Positions 11,280-22,775 of a DNA stretch of 64,000 nt are shown here, piece after piece. The stretch's first letter is position 1. Each line of letters opens with the position of its first letter. Under the pieces are notes generated by a model. It made no database searches. It was not told the DNA's origin and saw only the letters and a list, made by a program, of their open reading frames with translations. The stretch comes from Cervus elaphus (taxonomy: Eukaryota; Chordata; Mammalia; Artiodactyla; Cervidae). The stretch spans positions 186,001 through 250,000 of the forward strand of contig NW_025316729.1 of NCBI RefSeq assembly GCF_910594005.1, written 5' to 3'. The position numbers were made by a program, and so were the translations under genes.

Positions 11280-12871
11280 TTACCACAAGCACATCAAGAG
11301 GAGGCTTCTCTCAGCTCTAGGTATGTGAGAGGGACCCTGATTTTGCGGCCTCAAGTGGAATGGACACCGCGATGCCCTGACTCGAAATAAGGCCGGATAT
11401 CCCTGCAGTGACTTGAATGCAGGCTCGTCTTGCATCTCCCTTGATGAAAGGATGTCTGAATCCCCTGTGGAGACCACAGAGAAAGACCTAGATCCCCACC
11501 CCATCGCGACCGGAGGCCTCACATCCTTTGAAAACTCCAGAGGTACGCGGAGATCAGTGCCTCCAAAGGAGACGATGCCTGAGTCCTCCTGAAACTTGAT
11601 AGGAGTCCCAGGATTCCTGTGGCACGTGGAAAGGGACACTTGGTCTCCCACCTCAGCTGGAGAGGCGTCCCAATTGCCCTGCGAAGCCTCGAGGAGAATC
11701 CCGAGTTGTCCCTCGCAACTAGGCAGGAGTCTTGACGTCGCTGAACAAACACGTGGGTGGAAGGGCCATCCCCGTCGTAACTCGAGAATATACCCCAGGT
11801 TCCCGCCGCAACTCGAGAAAAACCATGAGACTTCCCCCTCGCCGCGAGATGAGGCCCGATTCCCCTGCACTGCGTGCAGAGCAATTCCGTGTTGCACATC
11901 ACACATGAAAGGAGCCTTGATTTCCTTGATGGCACTCCAGAGAAACCCCAAGAACACTGTTTCAAGGCTAGAGGGATCCTGAGGTCACTGTAGCAACACG
12001 AAAGAGCTCCATGGACCAAAAATCAACTCGAGATGAGAGGTTAGTCCCTGGCTTCGACTCCAGAGGAATACCACCTTACCACAAGCACCTCAAGAGGAGG
12101 CTTCTCTCAGTTCTAGGTATGTGAGAGGGACCCTGAGTTTGCCGCCTAAAGTGGAATGGACACCGCGATGCCCTGACTCGAATTAAGGCCGGATATCCCT
12201 GCAGTGACTTGAATGCAGGCTCGTCTTGCATCTCCCAAGACGAAAGGATGTCTGAATCCCCTGTGGAGACCACAGAGAAAGACCTAGATCCCCACCTCAT
12301 CGCGACCGGAGGCCTCACATCCTTTGAAAACTCCAGAGGTACGCGGATATCAGTGCCTCCAAAGGAGACGATGCCTGACTCCTCGTGAAACTTGATAGGA
12401 GTCCCAGGATTCCTGTGGCACGTGGAAAGGGACCCTTGGTCTCCCGCCTCAGCTGGAGAGGCGTCCCAATTGCCAAGCCAAGCCTCGAGGAGAATCCCGA
12501 GTTGTCCCTCGCAACCAGGCAGGAGTCCTGACGTCGCTGAACAAACACGTGGGTGGAAGGGCCATCCCCGTCGTAACTCGAGAATATACCCCAGGTTCCA
12601 GCCGCAAGTCGAGAAACACAATGAGACTTCCCCCTCGCCGCGAGATGAGGCCCGATTCCCCTGCACTGCGTGCAGAGCAATTCCGTGTTGCACATCACAC
12701 ATGAAAGGAGCCTTGATTTCCTTGATGGCACTCCAGAGAAACCCCAAGAACACTGTTTCAAGGCTAGAGGGATCCTGAGGTCACTGTAGCAACACGAAGG
12801 AGCTCCGTGGACCAAGAATCAACTCGAGATGAGAGGTTAGTCCCTGGCTTCGACTCCAGAGGAATACCAAC
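11280..12871. repeat. Two diverged monomers between HOR blocks
   Basis: Monomers start at 11280 and 12076, both 796 bp from start to start. The first has cacatcaagagg and ccttgatgaaagg, and fits none of types A, B or C. The second has cagttctagg, gccgcctaaagtgg and ctcgaattaagg. These three head markers reappear in the monomer at 16852, exactly six monomers (4776 bp) later, so the two are probably descendants of one monomer. Confidence 0.8.
12482..12636. repeat. 31-bp subrepeats within the 796-bp monomer (clearest stretch)
   Basis: Five successive 31-bp units start at 12482, 12513, 12544, 12575 and 12606. They begin with gcctcgagg, aaccaggca, aacacgtgg, aactcgaga and aagtcgaga, and most have a ccc tract in the middle and a c/g-rich end. 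Walking this phase round a whole consensus monomer gives 24 units of 31 bp, one of 30 and a remnant of 22, which sum to 796. The remnant falls near gcgtcccaattgccctgcc, but unit edges there are irregular, so its exact place is uncertain. The same substructure is present in every monomer and indicates that an ancient 31-bp repeat was amplified first. Confidence 0.8.
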
Positions 12872-15259
12872 TTACCACAAGCACCTCAAGAGGAGGCTTC
12901 TCTCAGCTCTAGGTATGTGAGAGGGACCCTGATTTTGCGGCCTCAAGTGGAATGGACACCGCGATGCCCTGGCTCGAAATAAGGCCGGATATACCTGCAG
13001 TGACTTGAATGCAGGCTCGTCTTGCATCTCCCAAGACGAAAGGATGTCTGAATCCCCTGTGGAGACCACAGAGAAAGACCTAGTTCCCCACCTCATCGCG
13101 ACCGGAGGCCTCACATCCTTTTAAAACTCCAGAGGTACGCGGAGATCAGTGACTCCAAACGAGACGATGCCTGACTCCTCGTGAAACTTGAAAGGAGTCC
13201 CAGGATTCCTGTGGCACGGGGAAAGGGACCCTTGGTCTCCCGCCTCAGCTGGAGAGGCGTCCCAATTGCCCTGCCAAGCCTCGAGGAGAATCCCGAGTTG
13301 TCCCTCGCAACTAGGCAGGAGTCCTGAAGTCACTGAAGAAACACGTGTGTGGAAGGGCCATCCCCGTCGTAACTCGAGAATATACCTCAGGTTCCCGCCG
13401 CAACTCGAGAAAAACCATGAGACTTCCCCCTCGCCGCGAGATGAGGCCTGATTCCCCTGCACTGCGTGCAGAGCAATTCCGTGTTGCACATCACACATGA
13501 AAGGAGCCTTGATTTCCTTGATGGCACTCCAGAGAAACCCCAAGAACACTGTTTCAAGGCTAGAGGGATCCCCAGGTCACTGTAGCAACACGAAAGAGCT
13601 CCGTGGACGAAAAATCAACTCGAGATGAGAGGTTAGTCCCTGGCTTCGACTCCAGAGGAATACCACCTTACCACAAGCACCTCAAGTGGAGGCTTCTCTC
13701 AGCTCTAGGTATGTGAGAGGGACCCTGATTTTGCGGCTTCAAGTGGAATGGACACCGCGATGCCCTGACTCGAAATAAGGCCGGATATCCCTGCAGTGAC
13801 TTGAATGCAGGCTCGACTTGCATCTCCCAAGATGAAAGGATGTCTGAATCCCCTGTGGAGACCACAGAGAAAGACCTAGTTCCCCACCTCATGGCGACCG
13901 GAGACCTCACATCCTTTGAAAACTCCAGAGGTATGCGGAGATCAGTGCCTCCAAAGGAGACGATGCCTAAATCCTCGTGAAACTTGATAGGAGACCCAGG
14001 ATTCCTGTGGCACGTGGAAAGGGACCCTTGGTCTCCCGCCTCAGCTGGAGAGGCGTCCCAATTGCCCTGCCAAGCCTCGAGGAGAATCCCGAGTTGTCCC
14101 TCGCAACTAGGCAGGAGTCCTGACGTCGCTGAAGAAACACGTGTGTGGAAGGGCCATCCGCGTCGTAACTCGAGAATATACCTCAGGTTCCCGCCGCAAC
14201 TCGAGAAAAACCATGAGACTTCCCCCTCGCCGCGAGATGAGGCCTGATTCCCCCGCACTGCGTGCAGAGCAATTCCGTGTTGCACATCACACATGAAAGG
14301 AGCCTTGATTTCCTTGATGGCACTCCAGAGAAACCCCAAGAACACTGTTTCAAGGCTAGAGGGATCCTGAGGTCACTGTAGCAACACGAAAGAGCTCCGT
14401 GGACGAAAAATCAACTCGAGATGAGAGGTTAGTCCCTGGCTTCGACTCCAGAGGAATACCACCTTACCACAAGCACTTCAAGAGGAGGCTTCTCTCAGCT
14501 CTAGGTATGTGAGAGGGACCCTGAGTTTGCGGCCTCAAGTGGAATGGACACCGCGATGCCCTGACTCGAAATAAGGCCGGATATCCCTGCAGTGACTTGA
14601 ATGCAGGCTCGTCTTGCATCTCCCAAGACGAAAGGATGTCTGAATCCCCTGTGGAGACTACAGAGAAAGACCTAGTTCCCCACCTCATCGCGACCAGAGG
14701 CCTCACATCCTTTGAAAACTCCAGCCGTACGCGGAGATCAGTGCCTCAAAAGGAGACGATGCATGACTCCTCGTGAAACTTGATAGGAGTCCCAGGATTC
14801 CTGTGGCACGTGGAAAGGGACCCTTGGTCTCCCGCCTCAGCTGGAGAGGCGTCCCAATTGCCAAGCCAAGCCTCGAGGAGAATCCCGAGTTGTCCCTCGC
14901 AACTAGGCAGGAGTCCTGACGTCGCTGAACAAACACGTGTGTGGAAGGGCCATCCCCGTCGTTACTCGAGAATATGCCCCAGGTTCCCGCCGCAACTAGA
15001 GAAAAGCCATGAGACTTCCCCCTCGCCGCGAGATGAGGCCCGATTCCCCTGCACTGCGTGCAGAGCAATTCCGTGTTGCACATCACACATGAAAGGAGCC
15101 TTGATTTCCTTGATGGCACTCCAGAGAAACCCCAAGAACACTGTTTCAAGGCTAGAGGGATCCTGAGGTCACTGTAGCAACACGAAAGAGCTCCGTGGAC
15201 CAAGAATCAACTCGAGATGAGAGGTTAGTCCCTGGCTTCGACTCCAGAGGAATACCAAC
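12872..15259. repeat. Isolated B-C-A trimer, 2388 bp
   Basis: Monomers at 12872 (B3), 13668 (C) and 14464 (A) reproduce the order of block 1 and closely match the trimer at 1729-4116, 11,143 bp to the left. The B3 monomer shares ctggctcgaaat, atatacctgc, ccttttaaaac and ctccaaacgag with 1729. The A monomer keeps its head and cctcaaaagg marker but switches in its second half to cctgacgtcg and acacgtgtgtgg, so its tail has been replaced. The following monomer at 15260 begins as B3 and then changes type. Confidence 0.8.
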
Positions 15260-18200
15260 TTACCACAAGCACCTCAAGAGGAGGCTTCTCTCAGCTCTAG
15301 GTATGTGAGAGGGACCCTGATTTTGCGGCCTCAAGTGGAATGGACACCGCGATGCCCTGGCTCGAAATAAGGCCGGATATACCTGCAGTGACTTGAATGC
15401 AGGCTCGTCTTGCATCTCCCAAGACGAAAGGATGTCTGAATCCCCTGTGGAGACCACAGAGAAAGACCTAGTTCCCCACCTCATCGCGACCGGAGGCCTC
15501 ACATCCTTTTAAAACTCCAGAGGTACGCGGAGATCAGTGCCTCCAAAGGAGACGATGCCTGACTCCTCGTGAAACTTGATAGGCGTCCCAGGATTCCTGT
15601 GGCACGTGGAAAGGGACACTTGGTCTCCCGCCTCAGCTGGAGAGGCATCCCAATTGCCCTGCCAAGCCTCGAGGAGAATCCCGAGTTGTCCCTCGCAACT
15701 AGGCAGGAGTCCTGACGTCGCTGAACAAACACGTGGCTGGAAGGGCCATCCCCGTCGTAACTCGAGAATATACCCCAGGTTCCCGCCGCAACTCGAGAAA
15801 AACCATGAGACTTCCCCCTTGCCGCGAGATGAGGCCAGATTCCCCTGCTCTGCATGCAGAGTAATTCCGTGTTGCACATCAAACATGAAAGGAGCCTTGA
15901 TTTCCTTGATGGCACTGCAGAGAAACCCCAAGAACACTGTTTCAAGGCTAGAGGGATCCTGAGGTAACTGTAGCAACACGAAAGAGCTCCATGGACCAAA
16001 AATCAACTCGAGATGAGAGGTTAGTCCCTGGCTTCGACTCCAGAGGAATACCACCTTACCACAAGCACCTCAAGAGGAGGCTTCTCTCAGCTCTAAGTAT
16101 GTGAGAGTGTCCCTGAGGTTGTGGCCTCAAGTGGAATGGACACCGCGACGCCCTGACTCGAAATAAGGCCGGATATCCCAGCAGTGACTTGAATGCAGGC
16201 TCGTCTTGCATCTCCCAAGACGAAAGGATGTCTGAATCCCCTGTGGAGACCACAGAGAAAGACCTAGTTCCCCACCTCATGGCGACCGGAGGCCTCACAT
16301 CCTTTGAAAACTCCAGAGGTACGCGGAGATCAGTGCCTCCAAAGGAGACGATGCCTGACTCCTCGTGAAACTTGATAGGAGTCCCAGGATTCCTGTGGCA
16401 CGTGGAAAGGGACACTTGGTCTCCCGCCTCAGCTGGAGAGGCGTCCCAATTGCCCTGCCAAGCCTCGAGGAGAATCCCGAGTTGTCCCTCGCAACTAGGC
16501 AGGAGTCCTGACGTCGCTGAACAAACACGTGGCTGGAAGGGCCATCCCCGTCGTAACTCGAGAATATACCCCAGGTTCCCGCCGCAACTCGAGAAAAACC
16601 ATGAGACTTCCCCCTCGCTGCGAGATGAGGCCCGATTCCCCTGCACTGCGTGCAGAGCAATTCCGTGTTGCACATCACACATGAAAGGAGCCTTGATTTC
16701 CTTGATGGCACTCCAGAGAAACCCCAAGAACACTGTTTCAAGGCTAGAGGGATCCTGAGGTCACTGTAGCAACAGGAAAGAGCTCCATGGACCAAAAATC
16801 AACTCGAGATGAGAGGTTAGTCCCTGGCTTCGACTCCAGAGGAATACCACCTTACCACAAGCACCTCAAGAGGAGGCTTCTCTCAGTTCTAGGTATGTGA
16901 GAGGGACCCTGAGTTTGCCGCCTAAAGTGGAATGGACACCGCGATGCCCTGACTCGAATTAAGGCCGGATATCCCTGCAGTGACTTGAATGCAGGCTCGT
17001 CTTGCATCTCCCAAGACGAAAGGATGTCTGAATCCCCTGTGGAGACCACAGAGAAAGACCTAGTTCCCCACCTCATCGCGACCGGAGGCCTCACATCCTT
17101 TGAAAACTCCAGAGGTACGCGGAGATCAGTGCCTCCAAAGGAGACGATGCCTGCCTCCTCGTGAAACTTGATAGGAGTCCCAGGATTCCTGTGGCACGTG
17201 GAAAGGGACACTTGGTCTCCCGCCTCCGCTGGAGAGGCATCCCAATTGCCCTGCCAAGCCTCGAGGAGAATCCCGAGTTGTCCCTCGCAACTAGGCAGGA
17301 GTCCTGACGTCGCTGAACAAACACGTGGGTGGAAGGGCTATCCCCGTCGCAACTCGAGAATATACCCCAGGTTCCCGCCGCAACTCGAGAAAAACCATGA
17401 GACTTCCCCCTCGCCGCGAGATGAGGCCCGATTCCCCCGCACTGCATGCAGAGCAATTCCGTGTTGCACATCACACATGAAAGGAGCCTTGATTTCCTTG
17501 ATGGCACTCCAGAGAAACCCCAAGAACACTGTTTCAAGGCTAGAGGGATCCTGAGGTCACTGTAGCAACACGAAAGAGCTCCGTGGACCAAAAATCAACT
17601 CGAGATGAGAGGTTAGTCCCTGGCTTCGACTCCAGAGGAATACCACCTTACCACAAGCACCTCAAGAGGAGGCTTCTCTCAGCTTTAGCTATGTGAGAGG
17701 GACCCTGTGTTTGCGGCCTCAAGTGGAATGGACACCGCGATGCCCTGGCTCGAAATAAGGCCGGATATCCCTGCAGTGACTTGAATGCAGGCTCGTCTTG
17801 CATCTCCCAAGACGAAAGGATGTCTGAATCCCCTGTGGAGACCACAGAGAAAGACCTAATTCCCCACCTCATCGCGACCGGAGGCCTCACATCCTTTGAA
17901 AACTCCAGAGGTACGCGGAGATCAGTGCCTCCAAAGGAGACGATGCCTGACTCCTCGTGAAACTTGATAGGAGTCCCAGGATTCCTGTGGCAGGTGGAAA
18001 GGGAAACTTGGTCTCACGCCTCAGCTGGAGAGGCGTCCCAATTGCCCTGCCAAGCCTCGAGGAGAATCCCGAGTTGTCCCTCCCAACTAGGCAGAAGTCC
18101 TGACGTCGCTGAACAAAGACGTGTGTGGAAGGGCCATCCCCGTCGTAACTTGAGAATATACCCCAGGTTCCCGCCGCAACTCGCGAAAAACCATGAGACT

Positions 18201-19238
18201 TCCCCCTCGCCGCGAGATGAGGCCCGATTCCCCTGCACTACATGCAGAGCAATTCCGTGTTGCACATCACACATGAAAGGAGCCTTGATTTCCTTGATGA
18301 GACTCCAGAGAAACCCCAAGAACACTGTTTCAAGGCTAGAAGGATCCTGAGGTCACTGTAGCAACACGAAAGAGCTCCGTGGACCAAAAATCAACTCGAG
18401 ATGAGAGGTTAGTCCCTGGCTTCGACTCCAAAGGAATACCACCTTATCACAAGCACCTCAAGAGGAGGCTTCTTTCAGCTCTAGGTATGTGAGAGCGACC
18501 CTGATTTTGCGGCCTCAAGTGGAATGGACACTGCGATGCCCTGACGCGAAATAAGGCCGGATATCCCTGCAGTGACTTGAATGCAGGGTCGTCTTGCATC
18601 TCCCAAGACGGAAGGATATGTGAATCCCCTGTGGAGACCACAGAAATAGACCTAGTTCCACACCTCTTCGCGCATGGAAGCCTCACATCCTTTGAAAACT
18701 CCAGAGGTACACGGAGATCAGTGCCTCCAAAGGAGACGATGCCTGACTCCTTGTGAAACTTGATAGGAGTCCCAGGATTCCTGTGGCACATGGAAAGGGA
18801 CCTATGGTCTCCCGCCTCAGCTGGAGAGGCGTCCCAATTGCCCTGCCAAGCCTCGAGGAGAATACCGAGTTGTCCCTCGCAACTAGGCACGAGTCCTGAC
18901 GTCGCTGAACAAACACGTGGCTGGAAGGGCCATCCCCGTCGAAACTCGAGAATATACCCCAGGTTCCCGCCGCAACTCGAGAAAAACCATGAGACTTCCC
19001 CCTCGCCGCGAGATGAGGCTCGATTCTCCTACACTGCATGCAGAGCAATTCCGTGTTGCACATCACGCATGAAAGGAACCTTGATTTTCTTGATGGCACT
19101 CTAGAAAACACCAAGAACACTGTTTTCAGGCTAGAGGGATCCTGAGGTCACTGTAGCAACACGAAAGAGCTCCGTGGACCAAAAATCAACTCGAGATGAG
19201 TGGTTAGTCCCTGGCTTCGACTCCAGAGGTATACCACC
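15260..19238. repeat. Diverged monomers without a clear HOR
   Basis: Five monomers start at 15260, 16056, 16852, 17648 and 18444. The first has a B3 head and another tail. The one at 16852 shares its head with 12076. The tail of 17648 (cgcgaaaaacc, cactacatgcag, gatgagactcc, ctagaagg) matches the tail of 10485. The one at 18444 carries many private changes (ccttatcac, cgcgcatggaagc, ctctagaaaacacc) and is 795 bp. This is the least homogenised part of the window, and I could not define a repeating order longer than one monomer. Confidence 0.75.
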
Positions 19239-19597
19239 TTACCACAAGCACCTCAAGAGGAGGCTTCTCTCAGGTCTAGGTATGTGAGAGGGACCCTGAG
19301 TTTGCGGCCTCAAGTGGAATGGACACCGCGATGTCCTGACGCGAAATAAGGCCGGATATCCCTGCAGTGACTTGAATGCAGGCTCGTCTTGCATCTCCCA
19401 AGACGAAAGGATGTCTGAATCCCCTGTGGAGACCACAGAGAAAGACCTAGTTCCCCACCTCATCGCGACCGGAGGCCTCACATCCTTTGAAAACTCCAGA
19501 GGTACGCGGAGATCAGTGCCTTCAAAGGAGACGATGCCTGACTCCTCGTGAAACTTGATAGGAGTCCCAGGATTCCTGTGGCACGTGGAAAGGGACA

Positions 19598-21186
19598 CTT
19601 GGTCTCCCGCCTCAGCTGGAGAGGCGTCCCAATTGCCCTGCCAAGCCTCGAGGAGAATCCCGAGTTGTCCCTCGCAACTAGGCAGGAGTCCTGACGTCGC
19701 TGAAGAAACACGAGTGTGGATGGGCCATCCCCGTCGTAACTCGAGAATATACCCCAGGTTCCCGCCGCAACTCGAGAAAAACCATGAGACTTCCACCTCA
19801 CCGCGAGATGAGTCCCGATTCCCCTGCACTGCGTGCAGAACAATTCCGTGTTGCACATCACACATGAAAGGAGCCTTGATTTCCTTGATGGCATTCCAGA
19901 GAATCCCCAAGAACACTGTTTCCAGGCTAGAGGGATCCTGAGGTCAATGTAGAAACACGAAAGAGCTCCGTGGACCAAAAATCAACTCGAGATGTGAGGT
20001 TAGTCCCTGGCTTCGTCTCCAGAGGAATACCACCTTACCACAAGCACCTCAAGAGGAGGCTTCTCTCAGCTCTAGCTATGTGAGAGGGACCCTGATTTTT
20101 CGGCCTCAAGTGGAATGGACACCGCGATGCCCTGACGCGAAATAAGGCCGGATATCCCTGCAGTGAATTGAATGCAGGCTCATCTTGCATCTCCCAAGAT
20201 GAAAGGATGTCTGAATCCCCTGTGGAGACCACAGAGAAAGACCTAGTTCCCCACCTCATCGCGACCGGAGGCCTCACATCCTTTGAAAACTCCAGAGGTA
20301 TGCAGAGATCAGTGCCTTCAAAGGAGACGATGCCTGACTCCTCATGAAACTTGATAGGAGTCCCAGGATTCCTATGGCACGTGGAAAGGGACACTTGGTC
20401 TCCCGCCTCAGCTGGAGAGGCGTCCCAATTGCCCTGCCAAGCCTCGAGGAAAAATCCGAGTTGTCCCTCGAACTAGGCAGGAGTCCTGACGTGGCTGAAC
20501 AAACACGTGGGTGGAAGGGCCATCCCCTTCATAACTTCAGAATATACCCCAGGTTCCCACCGCAACTCGAGAAAAACCATGAGACTTCCCCCTCGCCGCA
20601 AAATGAGGCCTGATATCCTGCACTGCGTGCGGAGCAATTCCGTGTGGCCCATCACACAAGAAAGGAGCCTTGATTTCCTTGATGGCACTCCAGAGAAAAC
20701 CCAAGAACACTGTTTCAAGGCTAGAGGGAACTTGAGGTCACTGTAGCAACACGAAAGAGCTCCGTGGACCAAAAATCAACTCGAGATGAGAGGTTAGTCC
20801 CTGGCTTCGACTCCAGAGGAATACGACCTTACCACAAGCACCTCAAGAGGAGGCTTCTCTCAGCTCTAGGTATGTGAGAGGGAGCCTGAGATTGAGGCCT
20901 CAAGTGGAATGGACACCGCGATGCCCTGACTCGAAATAAGGCCGGATATCCCTGCAGTGACTTGAATGCAGGCTCGTCTTGCAACTCCCAAGACGAAAGG
21001 ATGTCTGAATCCCCTGTGGAGACCACAGAGAAAGACCTAGTTCCGCACCTCATCGCGACCGGAGGCCTCACATCCTTTGAAAATCCAGAGGTACGCGGAG
21101 ATCAGTGCCTCCAAAGGAGACGATGCCTGACTCCTCGTGAAACTTGATAGGAGTCCCAGGATACCTGTGGCACGTGGAAAGGGACC
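19598..21186. repeat. 1589-bp dimer duplication, copy 1
   Basis: Two monomers (phase starts 20035 and 20829) form a unit that is repeated immediately to the right at an offset of 1589 bp. The unit is three bases short of 2 x 796. One base is lost in ccctcgaactagg, one in gatatcctgcac and one in gaaaatccagagg, and all three losses occur in both copies. Private markers include gctctagctatg, gtgaattgaatgc, ttcataacttcag, gtgtggcccatc and gagattgaggcc. The only difference from copy 2 I noticed is g against c in ttccgcacctc (near 21045). Confidence 0.85.
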
Positions 21187-22775
21187 CTTGGTCTCCCGCC
21201 TCAGCTGGAGAGGCGTCCCAATTGCCCTGCCAAGCCTCGAGGAGAATCCCGAGTTGTCCCTCGCAACTAGGCAGGAGTCCTGACGTCGCTGAAGAAACAC
21301 GAGTGTGGATGGGCCATCCCCGTCGTAACTCGAGAATATACCCCAGGTTCCCGCCGCAACTCGAGAAAAACCATGAGACTTCCACCTCACCGCGAGATGA
21401 GTCCCGATTCCCCTGCACTGCGTGCAGAACAATTCCGTGTTGCACATCACACATGAAAGGAGCCTTGATTTCCTTGATGGCATTCCAGAGAATCCCCAAG
21501 AACACTGTTTCCAGGCTAGAGGGATCCTGAGGTCAATGTAGAAACACGAAAGAGCTCCGTGGACCAAAAATCAACTCGAGATGTGAGGTTAGTCCCTGGC
21601 TTCGTCTCCAGAGGAATACCACCTTACCACAAGCACCTCAAGAGGAGGCTTCTCTCAGCTCTAGCTATGTGAGAGGGACCCTGATTTTTCGGCCTCAAGT
21701 GGAATGGACACCGCGATGCCCTGACGCGAAATAAGGCCGGATATCCCTGCAGTGAATTGAATGCAGGCTCATCTTGCATCTCCCAAGATGAAAGGATGTC
21801 TGAATCCCCTGTGGAGACCACAGAGAAAGACCTAGTTCCCCACCTCATCGCGACCGGAGGCCTCACATCCTTTGAAAACTCCAGAGGTATGCAGAGATCA
21901 GTGCCTTCAAAGGAGACGATGCCTGACTCCTCATGAAACTTGATAGGAGTCCCAGGATTCCTATGGCACGTGGAAAGGGACACTTGGTCTCCCGCCTCAG
22001 CTGGAGAGGCGTCCCAATTGCCCTGCCAAGCCTCGAGGAAAAATCCGAGTTGTCCCTCGAACTAGGCAGGAGTCCTGACGTGGCTGAACAAACACGTGGG
22101 TGGAAGGGCCATCCCCTTCATAACTTCAGAATATACCCCAGGTTCCCACCGCAACTCGAGAAAAACCATGAGACTTCCCCCTCGCCGCAAAATGAGGCCT
22201 GATATCCTGCACTGCGTGCGGAGCAATTCCGTGTGGCCCATCACACAAGAAAGGAGCCTTGATTTCCTTGATGGCACTCCAGAGAAAACCCAAGAACACT
22301 GTTTCAAGGCTAGAGGGAACTTGAGGTCACTGTAGCAACACGAAAGAGCTCCGTGGACCAAAAATCAACTCGAGATGAGAGGTTAGTCCCTGGCTTCGAC
22401 TCCAGAGGAATACGACCTTACCACAAGCACCTCAAGAGGAGGCTTCTCTCAGCTCTAGGTATGTGAGAGGGAGCCTGAGATTGAGGCCTCAAGTGGAATG
22501 GACACCGCGATGCCCTGACTCGAAATAAGGCCGGATATCCCTGCAGTGACTTGAATGCAGGCTCGTCTTGCAACTCCCAAGACGAAAGGATGTCTGAATC
22601 CCCTGTGGAGACCACAGAGAAAGACCTAGTTCCCCACCTCATCGCGACCGGAGGCCTCACATCCTTTGAAAATCCAGAGGTACGCGGAGATCAGTGCCTC
22701 CAAAGGAGACGATGCCTGACTCCTCGTGAAACTTGATAGGAGTCCCAGGATACCTGTGGCACGTGGAAAGGGACC
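21187..22775. repeat. 1589-bp dimer duplication, copy 2
   Basis: This is the second tandem copy of the unit at 19598-21186 (phase starts 21624 and 22418). Match to the neighbour continues about 70 bp beyond the unit and ends near 22845, where gagttctccc replaces gagttgtccc. The duplication edges fall inside monomers rather than at my chosen monomer boundary, as expected for exchange between misaligned repeats. Confidence 0.85.

Noticed and set aside
11950..11964. Hormone-response-like half sites in agaacactgtttc
   Set aside because: The two half sites are separated by one base rather than three, so this is not a glucocorticoid-type element.
12482..12636. Regular 31-bp spacing resembling a CRISPR array
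   Set aside because: There are no distinct spacers between conserved repeats. The 31-bp units are contiguous and degenerate and are part of a larger tandem unit, in a eukaryotic satellite.
12076..12815. Long open frames recurring in most monomers, for example minus strand 12076-12753 (225 codons) and 12315-12815 (166 codons), and plus strand 12392-12778 (128 codons)
   Set aside because: The three overlap in different frames on both strands of the same satellite unit. They recur every 796 bp with neutral-looking changes. They cannot continue in frame because 796 is not a multiple of 3, and they resemble no protein family I know.
20344..22335. Small frames with different sequence in the 1589-bp dimer (for example 20507-20746 and 22096-22335 on the plus strand)
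   Set aside because: They arise from the one-base deletions that shift the usual open frames of the monomer, and both copies were duplicated with the DNA unit.
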